A stretch of DNA of 64,000 nucleotides, from contig SBEG01000001.1 in assembly GCA_009668975.1 (NCBI GenBank), forward strand, positions 124,001-188,000, written 5' to 3'. Shown here in pieces: positions 1 through 9,185 of the stretch (the stretch's first letter is position 1; every line of letters begins with the position of its first letter). Position numbers and translations under genes: made by a program. Below the pieces are notes generated by a model, which worked only from the letters and a program-made list of their open reading frames with translations, had not been told where the DNA came from and did no database searches. The DNA is from Deltaproteobacteria bacterium (lineage in GTDB: Bacteria > Desulfobacterota > Desulfuromonadia > Geobacterales > Geobacteraceae).

Positions 1-1878
1 ATTATCATCAATGCGCGACTTCTTGACTCGATCAGAAAGAAGGAAGAGGAACGGGCTTTTTTCGAGCAGGAACTGAACAAGATCAAGGCCGGCACCCTTA
101 CGGCCGCCCAGGGAAAACCCCAGGACAGGAAAAAGAAGAAATACCAGCTCATGGTTCGCTGCGTCGCTGTTTCCCCGGGATTTTCCTGGGGAAAGGTCTC
201 AATAATCAACCACACCACCGCCAGCAATCAATTTTCCCTCGAAAAAGTCGGTTCACGCGCGGAAGAAAAGAAGCGTTTTCTTCTGGCGGTCGAAAAAGCC
301 AAAATCCAGACCCTTTATCTGGAAAAAAGGGTTGCCGAGTCACTCTCTAAGGAAGACGCGGCCATTTTCCATACCCACCTGATGATTCTTGAGGACCGGG
401 GCTTTCTCTCAAAGATACTAGAGCGCATCGAAAACGATTTCGGGGCAATTCATGCCGTAGATGATGTCGTCGAATCCTATGTTGAAGCATTTTCCCGCAT
501 GGAAGATCCCTATCTGCGCGAACGTTCCGCAGACATGAAGGACATCGGCCGTAGGATCAGTGACAGCCTCACCGGAAACAACCGGACCCCGGCAAAATTT
601 CGCGAAAAAAAAGTCCTCGTGGCTCGAGAAATACTCCCCTCTGACCTCGCCTCACTGGACCACGACAAGATCCTCGGAATCATTTCCGGCAGCGGTGATG
701 TCAATTCGCATGCGTCCATCATGGCCAAATCTCTCGGCATCCCGGCGGTCATTGCCAAGTGGGATGATATCAGGAACATCTCCAACCGGGACGAGGTGAT
801 AGTCGACGGCAACACCGGCTGCCTGTATCTGAATCCTGACCAGAAGGTTAAGGATGAATATGAACGGCTGAGTCTCGACTTCAACCTGAAAAGGCGGGAA
901 CTGGACGTACTTCGTGATGAACCAGCCATCACCCTTGACGGGGTCAAGGTTCGTTTACAGGCAAATATCGCCCTTTTCAATGATGTAAAAGTTGCACTGG
1001 CAAATGGAGCAGAAGGAATCGGCCTCTACCGGACCGAGTTTCCCTATATGGTACGCAGCAACTTTCCTGACAGAAACGATCTTGTGCGTCTCTACCGAAA
1101 AGTGCTGGAAGAATTTGCCCCACGGCCGGTAACCATCCGCACGCTGGACATCGGCGGTGATAAAAAGCTGCCCTATTTTCCTCACCCTCTGGAGGAAAAC
1201 CCCTTTATGGGCTGGCGTTCCATACGGCTTTCTCTCGAGCAACGCGATATTCTCAGGGAACAACTGGCCGGCATTCTGCTGGCATCGCCCTTCGGTACGA
1301 CGCGGGTCATGTTTCCCCTAATCACAGCGGTCGATGAAGTGCGGTTACTCAAAAATATCCTTGGCGAGGTCCGAAAAGAGCTGACAGAAGCGGGCCACCC
1401 GGTAGCGGACGACATCAAAATCGGCATCATGGTCGAGGTTCCCGCCGCTGTCCAGACGGCGAAATTCCTTGTTCAAGAGGTGGATTTTTTCAGCATCGGA
1501 ACAAACGATCTGATTCAATATACGCTGGCTGCGGACAGAAACAATCTGAAGGTCCAACAGTATTATGACCCCTTCCACCCGTCGGTACTTCAGTCGATTC
1601 GCAATGTTGCACTGGTCGGGAAAAAGGCGGGCAAACCGGTATCTCTCTGTGGAGAAATGGCCAGCGATCCTTTCAGTGCCATGATTCTCCTTGGACTCGG
1701 AATCACGGAATTCAGCCTCTCTGCTCCGTCCATTCCCGTAATAAAAAGTTTTCTGCGCACCATTTACCAGAGAGATGCGGAAGACATCGCCACCAGGCTT
1801 CTCGAACTGGGGAGCACCCGGGAAATTCAGGAACAGATACAAGCCCTGAAGAAAACATTCGGACTTCCCACAACCTGA
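1..1878 (+). CDS. ptsP: PEP-protein phosphotransferase PtsP (Enzyme I-Ntr), 5' end outside window
   Basis: This is Enzyme I of a phosphotransferase system, which moves phosphate from PEP to an HPr/NPr carrier in the cytoplasm. The frame is open from base 1 with no stop before 1876-1878, so the gene starts left of the window. The first residues (INARLLDSIRKKEEE) resemble the C-terminal helix of a GAF domain, which points to the PtsP type rather than plain PtsI. Then follow the PEP-utiliser N domain, the swivelling phosphohistidine domain (NSHASIMA, active His codon 709-711) and the PEP-binding barrel (GLYRTEFPYM, RTLDIGGDKK, and VSLCGEMASD with catalytic Cys codon 1648-1650). The ATG at 151 has no convincing ribosome site and would cut off the GAF linker. 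Enzyme I identity is very sure; the GAF inference rests on about 50 residues. The role in nitrogen or regulatory PTS is inferred from the family. Confidence 0.9.
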   Translation: MIINARLLDSIRKKEEERAFFEQELNKIKAGTLTAAQGKPQDRKKKKYQLMVRCVAVSPGFSWGKVSIINHTTASNQFSLEKVGSRAEEKKRFLLAVEKAKIQTLYLEKRVAESLSKEDAAIFHTHLMILEDRGFLSKILERIENDFGAIHAVDDVVESYVEAFSRMEDPYLRERSADMKDIGRRISDSLTGNNRTPAKFREKKVLVAREILPSDLASLDHDKILGIISGSGDVNSHASIMAKSLGIPAVIAKWDDIRNISNRDEVIVDGNTGCLYLNPDQKVKDEYERLSLDFNLKRRELDVLRDEPAITLDGVKVRLQANIALFNDVKVALANGAEGIGLYRTEFPYMVRSNFPDRNDLVRLYRKVLEEFAPRPVTIRTLDIGGDKKLPYFPHPLEENPFMGWRSIRLSLEQRDILREQLAGILLASPFGTTRVMFPLITAVDEVRLLKNILGEVRKELTEAGHPVADDIKIGIMVEVPAAVQTAKFLVQEVDFFSIGTNDLIQYTLAADRNNLKVQQYYDPFHPSVLQSIRNVALVGKKAGKPVSLCGEMASDPFSAMILLGLGITEFSLSAPSIPVIKSFLRTIYQRDAEDIATRLLELGSTREIQEQIQALKKTFGLPTT

Positions 1879-1912
1879 TTTCAATTCTCATATACAAGGA
1901 GTTACTATCAGA

Positions 1913-2722
1913 ATGAGCACGAGCAAACAGAAAATGGATCTTTCCGGCAAGGTATCACTGTGCAAATCCGACCAGTTATTCCTCGGGGAAGACAGAATCA
2001 GGCTTCTTGAAATGATTGAAGACCAAGGCTCCATTACCAAGGCGGCGAAAGCCGTGGGCATCAGCTACAAGACCGCCTGGGACACGATGGATGCAATAAA
2101 CAATCTCTCTGACAAGCCGCTTTTCGTCCGCATGGCAGGGGGGAAATCCGGCGGCGGCACCCGCCTTACCGACGAAGGCCGGGAAGTAATCCGTAAATAT
2201 CGGGTAGTTCTGGAGGAACACGAAAAGTTCCTCGCAAATCTCAGCAAAAAAATCGGTTCGGCAAGCGAACTGTATAAATTTATCAAGAGGATATCCATGA
2301 AAGTAAGTGCACGGAATATATTTGCAGGGACCGTTAGCGGACTGACGAAAGGTGCGATCAATGCTGAAGTGACGCTGGCGCTGAAAGGCGGGGACAAACT
2401 CGTTTCGGTGGTTACGAACGAAAGCATCGAAAATCTTGGTTTGGAGGTGGGAACTGAAGCCTATGCCATCATCAAGGCCAGTTCGGTTCTTATCGGAAAG
2501 GATCTGGAAGGCACCAGGCTGAGCACCGGCAACATCCTGAACGGGAAAATCATTAAACTCATTACAGGGGCGGTCAATACGGAAGTAATGCTCGAACTTT
2601 CCGGCGGCAACACCATCAGCGCCATAATAACAAACTGCAGCGCGGAAAGTCTCGCCCTGAGGGAAAAAGACCGCGCCTGTGCCATCTGCAAGGCTTCGGA
2701 TATTATTCTGGGGGTAAGCTAG
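1913..2722 (+). CDS. modE: ModE-family molybdate-responsive transcriptional regulator
   Basis: The product is a 269-residue DNA-binding regulator that senses molybdate. Residues 1-110 form the ModE winged-helix domain (GSITKAAKAVGISYKTAWD, then KSGGGTRLTDEG). Two TOBE/MOP oxyanion-binding domains follow at about 130-195 (SARNIFAGTVSGL...) and 200-268 (LSTGNILNGKI...), so the architecture is the full HTH-TOBE-TOBE form. The start is fixed by AAGGAG about 11 bases before the ATG. It lies 34 bp after ptsP and may share its transcript. No mod transporter gene is in the window, so its targets must be elsewhere. Its 3' end overlaps the convergent glycosylase gene by 4 bp, sharing CTAG. Confidence 0.92.
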   Translation: MSTSKQKMDLSGKVSLCKSDQLFLGEDRIRLLEMIEDQGSITKAAKAVGISYKTAWDTMDAINNLSDKPLFVRMAGGKSGGGTRLTDEGREVIRKYRVVLEEHEKFLANLSKKIGSASELYKFIKRISMKVSARNIFAGTVSGLTKGAINAEVTLALKGGDKLVSVVTNESIENLGLEVGTEAYAIIKASSVLIGKDLEGTRLSTGNILNGKIIKLITGAVNTEVMLELSGGNTISAIITNCSAESLALREKDRACAICKASDIILGVS

Positions 2723-3462
2723 GAACCTGCGGGCTCGCGTCCAAGCAATTTCAAGACCTGTTTCATGTCTTCCCACACCTCACGTTTCTTGCCGGGGTTT
2801 CTGAGTAGAAACGCGGGGTGAAATGTCGGCATGAGAGGAATTCCGTGATAGTCGTGGATCTGACCACGAAGTTGCGAAATCGGTGCTCGGCTCTGTAGGA
2901 GAGTCTGTGCGGCAAAAGTCCCTAAAGCGATGATAATTTTTGGAGAGACGGCCTGCAACTGGCGGAGGAGAAACGGCTGGCAGGCTTCGATCTCCTCTGT
3001 TTGCGGATTCCGGTTGTTTGGCGGCCGGCACTTGAGTACGTTACAGATATACACGTCTTCCCGGGCAAGCCCCATTGCCTGAATGATCTTTGTCAGCAAC
3101 TGCCCGGCTTCGCCCACAAACGGCTCGCCCTTGAGGTCCTCATCCCGCCCGGGCGCCTCACCGACAAAAACGACCTCAGACTTTTCGTTACCGACGCCGA
3201 AAACAAGATTGGTTCTTGTATCACCAAGCTGACAGCGCCGGCAGTCTCCCAGCTCAAGCCGGATCTCTGCCACGGTTTCACTTCCGCGCACACTGCCGGA
3301 AATTCCGTTGGTCTCCAACTGTGCCGGCTCTTCAGCAACGACGGAAGGTGGCGTAACCGTCGCCACGCCATACCCATACGGCAGCCCGTCGACCCCCGTT
3401 TCCCGAAGTTCAACAAGATAACTCTTCAATGACGAAATCAGATAGTGGAGTTCGGTAGCCAA
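2719..3462 (-). CDS. Uracil-DNA glycosylase, family 4 ([4Fe-4S])
   Basis: The enzyme removes uracil from DNA in base excision repair. Four cysteines fit the iron-sulfur site of family 4 enzymes: CRRC at about residues 75-78, LKCRPP, and EAC some 15 residues later. Motif GEAPGRDED and the late TFHPAFLLRNP motif carry the catalytic and DNA-contact residues of this family. About 70 N-terminal residues before the core are variable. The start codon is TTG at 3462, preceded by AAAGGGA; an in-frame stop lies just upstream and no later Met precedes the core. It is convergent with modE and divergent from the secreted protein gene at 3509. Confidence 0.9.
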   Translation of the reverse strand: MATELHYLISSLKSYLVELRETGVDGLPYGYGVATVTPPSVVAEEPAQLETNGISGSVRGSETVAEIRLELGDCRRCQLGDTRTNLVFGVGNEKSEVVFVGEAPGRDEDLKGEPFVGEAGQLLTKIIQAMGLAREDVYICNVLKCRPPNNRNPQTEEIEACQPFLLRQLQAVSPKIIIALGTFAAQTLLQSRAPISQLRGQIHDYHGIPLMPTFHPAFLLRNPGKKREVWEDMKQVLKLLGREPAGS

Positions 3463-3508
3463 ATGTTTATCCCTTTACATTCCCGGTAGCAGACACTATT
3501 CTTTTACT

Positions 3509-4459
3509 ATGATTGCAATTATAAGCGCAGCCCTGTTGCTGCTCCTCATCTCCCCGGACCATGCTTTTGCATGGGGAGCGGGATTCCACTTGCAGATCGG
3601 TTCAACTGTCCTGAACAACCTGCAAGCCCTGAAACCTGCCCTTGCCACTCTTCTGAGCGAATATCCCCTTGATTATCTTTACGGCTGCGTCGCCGCGGAC
3701 ATTACCATCGGCAAAAAATTCACCAGCTACCTGCAACACTGCCATCGTTGGCCGGTCGGGCTGAAAGTGCTGCACTCCGCCCGCAGCAGAAAGCAGGAGG
3801 CATGTGCCTACGGCTACCTGACCCACCTGGCGGCGGATACGGTGGCACATAATTATTTTGTACCCTACAAAATCATGCGGAGCTTTCCTTCAATTGCCAT
3901 GAAGCACGCGTACTGGGAAATTCGCTTTGAAAATTTCATCGACAAGGAAATATGGGAAATCGGAAGAAAAGTTTGTCTGGAACACTACCGGGCAAACGAC
4001 GAACTGCTGCGGAGTGTGCTCTCTAATACAATATTCTCCTTTGGCACGAACAAGCGAATTTTCAATTCGATTCTATTGTTGAGCCGTCTGGAGAAATGGC
4101 AGGCAATGCTCAAAACGGTTTCCGATTCTTCCAGCTATGCCCTGGAAGATTCAGATCGGCAAGAATACACGGCACTTTCAGAGGAAGCCGCCTTCGACTA
4201 TCTAAACCAGAGGGAAAAGTCCCGCTACTTTTTAGCCGATCCGACGGGAGAAAGGGCACTCGCTACGGCCGAAATTATCCGGAAAAACCTAAGAATTCTC
4301 TATAAAAGCGGGAAGATCACAAAACTGCAGGCGTTTGCGCAGCTGGAAGATCTGAAACCGAAACTTCGCCAGTCCATCTGCGCCCCGGCGTTACTCCAGC
4401 AGCTTCATCCTACGGATCATGAACGTAAAACCTACTTAGTTCCACGTCCTCGCTTCTGA
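3509..4459 (+). CDS. Secreted zinc-dependent phospholipase C-like protein
   Basis: The 316-residue protein begins with a short hydrophobic leader (AIISAALLLLLIS) ending near AFAWGAGFHLQIG. In the zinc-dependent phospholipase C family the mature N-terminal Trp and the following His bind zinc, and here W-G-x-G-x-H follows directly after a plausible cleavage site. A second His-rich motif, YLTHLAADTVAHNYFVPY, also fits the metal site. The C-terminal half is helical and charged with no known domain. The substrate cannot be told from sequence; many environmental homologues are annotated only as family members. The ATG lacks an obvious ribosome site. The last 28 bp overlap the convergent coaBC gene. 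Confidence 0.72.
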   Translation: MIAIISAALLLLLISPDHAFAWGAGFHLQIGSTVLNNLQALKPALATLLSEYPLDYLYGCVAADITIGKKFTSYLQHCHRWPVGLKVLHSARSRKQEACAYGYLTHLAADTVAHNYFVPYKIMRSFPSIAMKHAYWEIRFENFIDKEIWEIGRKVCLEHYRANDELLRSVLSNTIFSFGTNKRIFNSILLLSRLEKWQAMLKTVSDSSSYALEDSDRQEYTALSEEAAFDYLNQREKSRYFLADPTGERALATAEIIRKNLRILYKSGKITKLQAFAQLEDLKPKLRQSICAPALLQQLHPTDHERKTYLVPRPRF

Positions 4460-5643
4460 TCGCGCACGGCAAGAATCCGGTCCAGAATGAAATCAGCCAG
4501 CAGTTCCTTATCCATGAGCGGGCAGTCTTCTATCGACCCATCCCTGGACAGAATCTTCACAATATTCGTATCAACGGAAAAACCGGCGCCTTCCTGGGTA
4601 ACATCGTTGGCAACCAGCAAGTCCAGGTTTTTCTCCCGGAGCTTCTTCAGTGAGTTTTCCACCAGGGCGGCTGTTTCCGCAGCAAAACCGACAAGTATTT
4701 TTTCTTTCTTGATTTTACCCATTTCAGCAAGGATGTCGGGATTTTGCGTTAAGGCCAGCGTCAGCGGGGCACCCTTCTTTTTCATCTTTGTTTCTGCCCT
4801 GTTTTCCGGCCGATAATCTGCAACCGCGGCAGCCTTGACGACCATGGTAGCAGCGGCAAACTCGCGCAGCGCCACTTCTGCCATCTCTTCCGCAGAGACT
4901 ACCTTGATGGTTTTGACACCATAGGGAGGTTCCAGGCAGACCGGACCGCTTACCAGGACCACCTCGGCGCCACGACGCTGCGCCGCACGAGCAATTGCAT
5001 AGCCCATCTTACCCGAAGAATGGTTGCTCAGATAGCGGACCGGGTCCAATTCTTCCCGGGTCGGCCCGGCGGTGACCAGAAGCTTTTCCCCGCCCAGATC
5101 CTTTTCTGTCAGAGCGGAGAGCGCCTCCTGATAGATAATTGCCGGGTCCTGAAGCTTTCCTTCCCCTTCCCAGCCGCACGCCAGCATCCCCTTCACCGGA
5201 TCGACGAAAAGATACCCATGGTCACGCAGACGATCCTCATGCAACCGGTAGAGAGGATTCGTGTACATATTCGCGTTCATGGCCGGGGCGATCAATACCG
5301 GAGCTTTGGTCGCCATAACGGTCGTGGTCAAAAGATCATCGGCAATCCCGGAGGAAATCTTACCGATCGTATTGGCGGTAGCCGGTGCAATGACCATAAG
5401 GTCTGCACGGTCAGCAAGCGAAATATGTCCGACCTCCTGTTCTTCGATGCAATTGAACAGATCGGTATGAACCGGATTTCTGGATAACGTCTGGAAGGTT
5501 AGCGGTGTCACAAACTGCCGGGCGGATGCCGTCATCAGGACATGTACCTCAGCCCCGCCTTTGACAAAAAGCCGCACAAGTTCTGCTGCCTTATACGCGG
5601 CAATCCCACCCGTCACGCCGAGAACTATCACCTTTCCTGTCAT
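4432..5643 (-). CDS. coaBC: Bifunctional CoaBC: phosphopantothenoylcysteine decarboxylase/synthetase
   Basis: The 403-residue enzyme makes 4'-phosphopantetheine precursor in coenzyme A synthesis. Residues about 1-180 are the FMN-dependent CoaC decarboxylase (GVTGGIAAYKAAELV, VGHISLADRADLMVIAPATA, APAMNANMY, and the active-site Cys in MLACGWEGEG). The rest is the CoaB ligase (VTAGPTREELDPVRYLSNHS, SGKMGYAIA, LVANDV). The frame extends 35 residues upstream, but the ATG at 5643 (or the adjacent 5646) matches the family N-terminus and has AGGTG in front. That ribosome site overlaps the TAG stop of the upstream hydrolase gene, so the two are likely cotranscribed. Confidence 0.96.
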   Translation of the reverse strand: MTGKVIVLGVTGGIAAYKAAELVRLFVKGGAEVHVLMTASARQFVTPLTFQTLSRNPVHTDLFNCIEEQEVGHISLADRADLMVIAPATANTIGKISSGIADDLLTTTVMATKAPVLIAPAMNANMYTNPLYRLHEDRLRDHGYLFVDPVKGMLACGWEGEGKLQDPAIIYQEALSALTEKDLGGEKLLVTAGPTREELDPVRYLSNHSSGKMGYAIARAAQRRGAEVVLVSGPVCLEPPYGVKTIKVVSAEEMAEVALREFAAATMVVKAAAVADYRPENRAETKMKKKGAPLTLALTQNPDILAEMGKIKKEKILVGFAAETAALVENSLKKLREKNLDLLVANDVTQEGAGFSVDTNIVKILSRDGSIEDCPLMDKELLADFILDRILAVRDQKRGRGTK

Positions 5644-5653
5644 CATAAGGCAC

Positions 5654-6289
5654 CTAGAATATTGCTGAATCGTTGAGATAGGGATTATGAAGCCTCTCAT
5701 GAAGTATCGTCGTCGCTGGACCATGGCCAGGATACACAATGGTTGCATCGGGAAGTGTCAGCAACTTCTCCCGGATACTTTTCAGTAGAGTTGCGGAAGA
5801 TCCGCCCGGGAAATCCGTTCTGCCGACGGATTCCGCAAACAGGGTATCACCGGTGATAACGACTCCCTCACCATAGAGCGAACAGCCCCCGCGGGTATGA
5901 CCGGGGGTATGGAGAACCGTGAGACTGCATTTTCCGAAAGATATTGTGTCCCCATCAGACAAAAATGCGGTTGGCGGTGGTGAGTTTTCTACTTTCAGGC
6001 CATACTTGAGAGCGGTGATATCCGCGTGGGCAAGCATCGGAGCATCAAGCTCATGAATACGGAGACCGACGCCACAAGCCGCCATCAGGGCCTGGTTCGC
6101 TCCCACATGGTCGAAGTGCCCATGGGTATTGATAATCTGCACGATCGAAAGTTCATGGCGTGCAAGAGCGGAAAGTATCTTTTCGGCATCACCACCGGGA
6201 TCAATTACAAGCCCTTCCCGGGTCTCTTCACAACCAACAATATAACAATTGACCATCAGGGGCCCGACTACGACGATTTCGAGAATCAT
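5654..6289 (-). CDS. Metallo-beta-lactamase-fold hydrolase (glyoxalase II-like)
   Basis: The 211-residue protein has the metal-binding motif THGHFDHVGA, the later TPGHTRGG and GDTLFAESVGRTDFPGG motifs, and YPGHGPATT near the end. These place it in the short glyoxalase II-like group of the metallo-beta-lactamase fold. It probably hydrolyses a thioester or similar small molecule in the cytoplasm; the substrate is unknown. It lies 10 bp upstream of coaBC in the same direction. Confidence 0.88.
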   Translation of the reverse strand: MILEIVVVGPLMVNCYIVGCEETREGLVIDPGGDAEKILSALARHELSIVQIINTHGHFDHVGANQALMAACGVGLRIHELDAPMLAHADITALKYGLKVENSPPPTAFLSDGDTISFGKCSLTVLHTPGHTRGGCSLYGEGVVITGDTLFAESVGRTDFPGGSSATLLKSIREKLLTLPDATIVYPGHGPATTILHERLHNPYLNDSAIF

Positions 6290-6330
6290 GTATCACCTTT
6301 CTTGCTGGCAGTGAGCAGCACCCGGGATTT

Positions 6331-6449
6331 CCAATTCCATCTCAAGGCCCTCTCTTCGTTGGCTCGTCTTCGGCTGCTCAACGTACATTTCAGTACGCCT
6401 CGCCGCCTCAATCCTTGCCGCCTTGAGATCATTTTTGATCTGGAATTGG
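6331..6449. repeat. Repeat family B, copy 1 (119 bp palindromic element)
   Basis: This element fills most of the gap between the hydrolase gene and the HD-domain gene. Its ends are inverted: CCAATTCCA at the left and TGGAATTGG at the right. TCAAGGC/GCCTTGA forms an inner pair, a GATC-AAAAA-GATC-type mini-hairpin lies in the right arm, and a central hairpin is built on GTAC...GTAC. Close copies of the same length lie at 55485-55603 (same orientation) and 37474-37595 (inverted, 122 bp). All three lie within a few bases to 30 bp of a gene's 3' end. Confidence 0.85.
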
Positions 6450-6476
6450 TAGTACAGCTCCGGATTCGAATTAAAA

Positions 6477-7571
6477 TTATTCAGAGCTCTTCTCTCTCAA
6501 CCCTTCGAAGGGACTGTTTCGAAAACCGCTTTTCTTCATGTCATTGTTTCCCGGATTCATGATCTCCGGAACCGGTTCCTGTGCGGGAGTCTCCTCGGGA
6601 GGGTGGTTTATAACCCTGTCGCATCCAGCATTCTTGTAAAAATAACGATCATAGAGCCGGTGATACCCTGTCCAGCGGGAATGGTTCGCCAACTCCTTGC
6701 GCATATGAGTACGTATGCCATTGATTTTTGAGTCCAGGTCGTCCAGGTAATTGAGTACGGTTGCCTCGATCGTCTTTGGCCTTTTCGGTGAGCCGAATTC
6801 ATACTGTCCATGATGTGAAAGAATCATGTGTTTCAGGAGCATGGCAAGTTCGGCAGGGAACCCATCCAGTTGAACGATTTTTTCGTGGATCATCTCCACA
6901 CCAATGGAAATGTGGCCGAGCAGCTTTCCTTCATCGGTATAATCGAAGGAACGGAGGTAGGTCATTTCCCGAACCTTTCCCACGTCGTGCAGAAGTGCAC
7001 CCGCGATGAGCAGATCACGCTGAAGCTGCGGATAGAGAGGCATTATCTGGTCCACAAGCCGGGCAACGGACAGAGAATGTTCGAGCAACCCGCCAAGGTA
7101 TACATGGTGCATCCCCTTGGCGGCAGGCGCCGTTCGGTAGAGCTCCAGAAAAGCTGGGTCTTCAACAAAGGATAGCAGAAGTCGACGCAGATGGCAGTCG
7201 GAGCAGGATTCCACCAGTGCCGACAACTCGACGAGCATTTCAGCGGCATCTCGATCACCCTCGGGAAGGAAGTCCTCCAGAGCAACCTTACTATCAGCAA
7301 CACAGGCAAGATCAGAGATAATCAGCTGCATTTTGCCGAGATACACCGTGGCCTTCGCTTTCAGCCGAACAAAATTGTCCTTCTCGAACAACTGCCCGAT
7401 GGATTCGACATTTTCCCAGACGCGGCCTTCGATTTCCCCTGATTTGTCCATAAGGTGAAGTGTGAGGTAGGGCTTCCCGTTCCTGGCCAGTGCCGAGATC
7501 TTTTCCTTGACGAGAAAAACGGAATCAACCTGACTGCGATCCTGGATCTCACTTACAAACATCTTGGTCAC
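6477..7571 (-). CDS. OB-fold/HD-domain protein (YhaM-like 3'-5' exoribonuclease family)
   Basis: The 364-residue protein has an N-terminal OB-fold nucleic-acid-binding domain (KPYLTLHLMDKSGEIEGRVW, about 30-95) and a metal-dependent HD phosphohydrolase domain (GLLEHSLSVARLV, LLHDVGK, LLKHMILSHHGQYEFGSP, about 150-290). This order is that of the YhaM 3'-5' exonucleases. The C-terminal 60 residues are low in complexity. The start is the GTG at 7571, with AAGGAG six bases upstream; the ATG three codons later is too far from it. It lies 10 bp after the FAD oxidoreductase gene, so the two are probably one operon. Confidence 0.86.
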   Translation of the reverse strand: MTKMFVSEIQDRSQVDSVFLVKEKISALARNGKPYLTLHLMDKSGEIEGRVWENVESIGQLFEKDNFVRLKAKATVYLGKMQLIISDLACVADSKVALEDFLPEGDRDAAEMLVELSALVESCSDCHLRRLLLSFVEDPAFLELYRTAPAAKGMHHVYLGGLLEHSLSVARLVDQIMPLYPQLQRDLLIAGALLHDVGKVREMTYLRSFDYTDEGKLLGHISIGVEMIHEKIVQLDGFPAELAMLLKHMILSHHGQYEFGSPKRPKTIEATVLNYLDDLDSKINGIRTHMRKELANHSRWTGYHRLYDRYFYKNAGCDRVINHPPEETPAQEPVPEIMNPGNNDMKKSGFRNSPFEGLREKSSE

Positions 7572-7581
7572 ACGAATCTCC

Positions 7582-9168
7582 TTATTTCAGCTGCAAATCC
7601 CGGGCGATACTATCAGCCACCCTGATGCCATCCACCGCGGCGCTCATGATACCACCGGCGTACCCCGCGCCTTCACCTGCCGGAAAAAGTCCGGGCAGGC
7701 TGACCGACTGATACGTGTCATTCCGCACGATCCGAACAGGTGCCGAGGTTCTGGTTTCAACACCGGTAAGAGAAGCTTCAACCGTAAGAAATCCTCTCAT
7801 CTTGCGATCGAATTGCCTGACACCTGCTTTCAGCGCCAGCGCAACATCCCTCGGCAGTATTTCGGCAAGATCAACCGGGACGATGCCGGGCCGATAAGTG
7901 GAGCGAACGTCGTGACAGCCTTTCCCGGTAGCAAAGTCCAGCAGGTTCTGGGCCGGTGCGTAGTAGGAAAAATTGCCCGCGGCAAAGGCCTTTTGCTCCA
8001 ATGCCCGCTGGAACTCAATCCCGGCAAAGGGATGGGTTCCGGGAAAATCCTTTTCACCGACAGCAACAACCAGGGCGCTGTTGGCAAAGGGTGAATTCCG
8101 CTGAAAGGAACTCATGCCGTTGGTTACGACGCCGCCCTCCTCGGATGCCGCCGCCATGACGACCCCTCCCGGACACATGCAAAAAGAGTAGACCGGCCGG
8201 TCTGTTTCCGGATCATGGTGGGTCAGAACATATTCGGCCGTCGGGAGTCCCGCCGCTGACCTGTCGCCGTACTGAATGCCGTTGATCAATTCCTGGGGAT
8301 GCTCAACCCGCAGACCGATCGCAAAGGGTTTCCTTTCCATGCGAATGGATCGTCTCTGCAGCATCTCGTAGGTATCACGGGCACTGTGCCCGGTCGCCAG
8401 CACCAGAAAGTGACAGGGCAGCTCTTCAGCTCCATTCAGGACGAGGCCGCTGACCTGGCCCTTGCTGGTCATGATATCGGTCAGTTTCCCGCTGAAGCGA
8501 ATGGTGAATCCCCGCTCCAGAAGCTCAGCCCGGATATTTGCGACCACCCGGCGCAGTTTGTCGGTACCGATATGCGGTTTCGCCAAAAACAGAATCTCGC
8601 GCGGCGCACCGAAACGGACGAGATGTTCCAGGATATAACCGAGGTTCTCATCGCGGATCCGGGTGGTCAGTTTACCATCGGAAAAAGTGCCGGCTCCCCC
8701 TTCACCAAACTGAACGTTGCTTTCCGGGTTCAGGACCCCGCGATCCCAGAAAGTTTGCACATCCTGAACGCGCTGCTCGACAGGACGGCCGCGCTCGATG
8801 ATGGTAGCCCGGAGTCCGTATTCGGCGAGGCGAAGGGCGGCAAAAAGACCGGCCGGACCCATGCCGACAATGGCAATTTCCTTGCCCGTGGTAATAGGGG
8901 CATAGGTTTTAGGCGTCGTCTCCGGGACCTGTGTGACATCCCGGTCATCAGCGAATCTGGCAACGCAGGCAGCTTCGTCACTGACGGAAATTTCTATCGT
9001 ATAGACATAGCGGATGGCTTTCTTCTTCCGCGCATCAAGCCCTTTGCGTACGATCTTCCATGAAACGAGCTCTTCCCTGTTGAGGGATAGCCGATTAAGC
9101 AGTTGTGCAAAGATTACCGGTTCAGTGGTGCGATAGTCAAAAACAAGGTTGCGAATAAGGAAAGGCAC
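7582..9168 (-). CDS. FAD-dependent oxidoreductase (COG2509-type dehydrogenase)
   Basis: The 528-residue protein has an N-terminal alpha/beta module of about 90 residues (FDYRTTEPVIFAQLLNRL), then a Rossmann FAD-binding site IVGMGPAGLFAALRLAEYG, the GTFSDGKLTTR motif and the C-terminal GGIMSAAVDGIRVADSIA loop. This is the layout of a widespread family of FAD-dependent dehydrogenases without an assigned substrate. The start is GTG at 9168, with AAGGA six bases upstream. It is upstream of and almost contiguous with the OB/HD gene. The reaction is not known. Confidence 0.85.
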   Translation of the reverse strand: MPFLIRNLVFDYRTTEPVIFAQLLNRLSLNREELVSWKIVRKGLDARKKKAIRYVYTIEISVSDEAACVARFADDRDVTQVPETTPKTYAPITTGKEIAIVGMGPAGLFAALRLAEYGLRATIIERGRPVEQRVQDVQTFWDRGVLNPESNVQFGEGGAGTFSDGKLTTRIRDENLGYILEHLVRFGAPREILFLAKPHIGTDKLRRVVANIRAELLERGFTIRFSGKLTDIMTSKGQVSGLVLNGAEELPCHFLVLATGHSARDTYEMLQRRSIRMERKPFAIGLRVEHPQELINGIQYGDRSAAGLPTAEYVLTHHDPETDRPVYSFCMCPGGVVMAAASEEGGVVTNGMSSFQRNSPFANSALVVAVGEKDFPGTHPFAGIEFQRALEQKAFAAGNFSYYAPAQNLLDFATGKGCHDVRSTYRPGIVPVDLAEILPRDVALALKAGVRQFDRKMRGFLTVEASLTGVETRTSAPVRIVRNDTYQSVSLPGLFPAGEGAGYAGGIMSAAVDGIRVADSIARDLQLK

Positions 9169-9185
9169 GAGAGTCCTTCATCGAG

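Noticed and set aside
151..151. ATG at 151 as start of a plain PtsI
   Set aside because: The same frame is open to base 1 with gene-like codons and GAF-like residues, and no ribosome site precedes 151.
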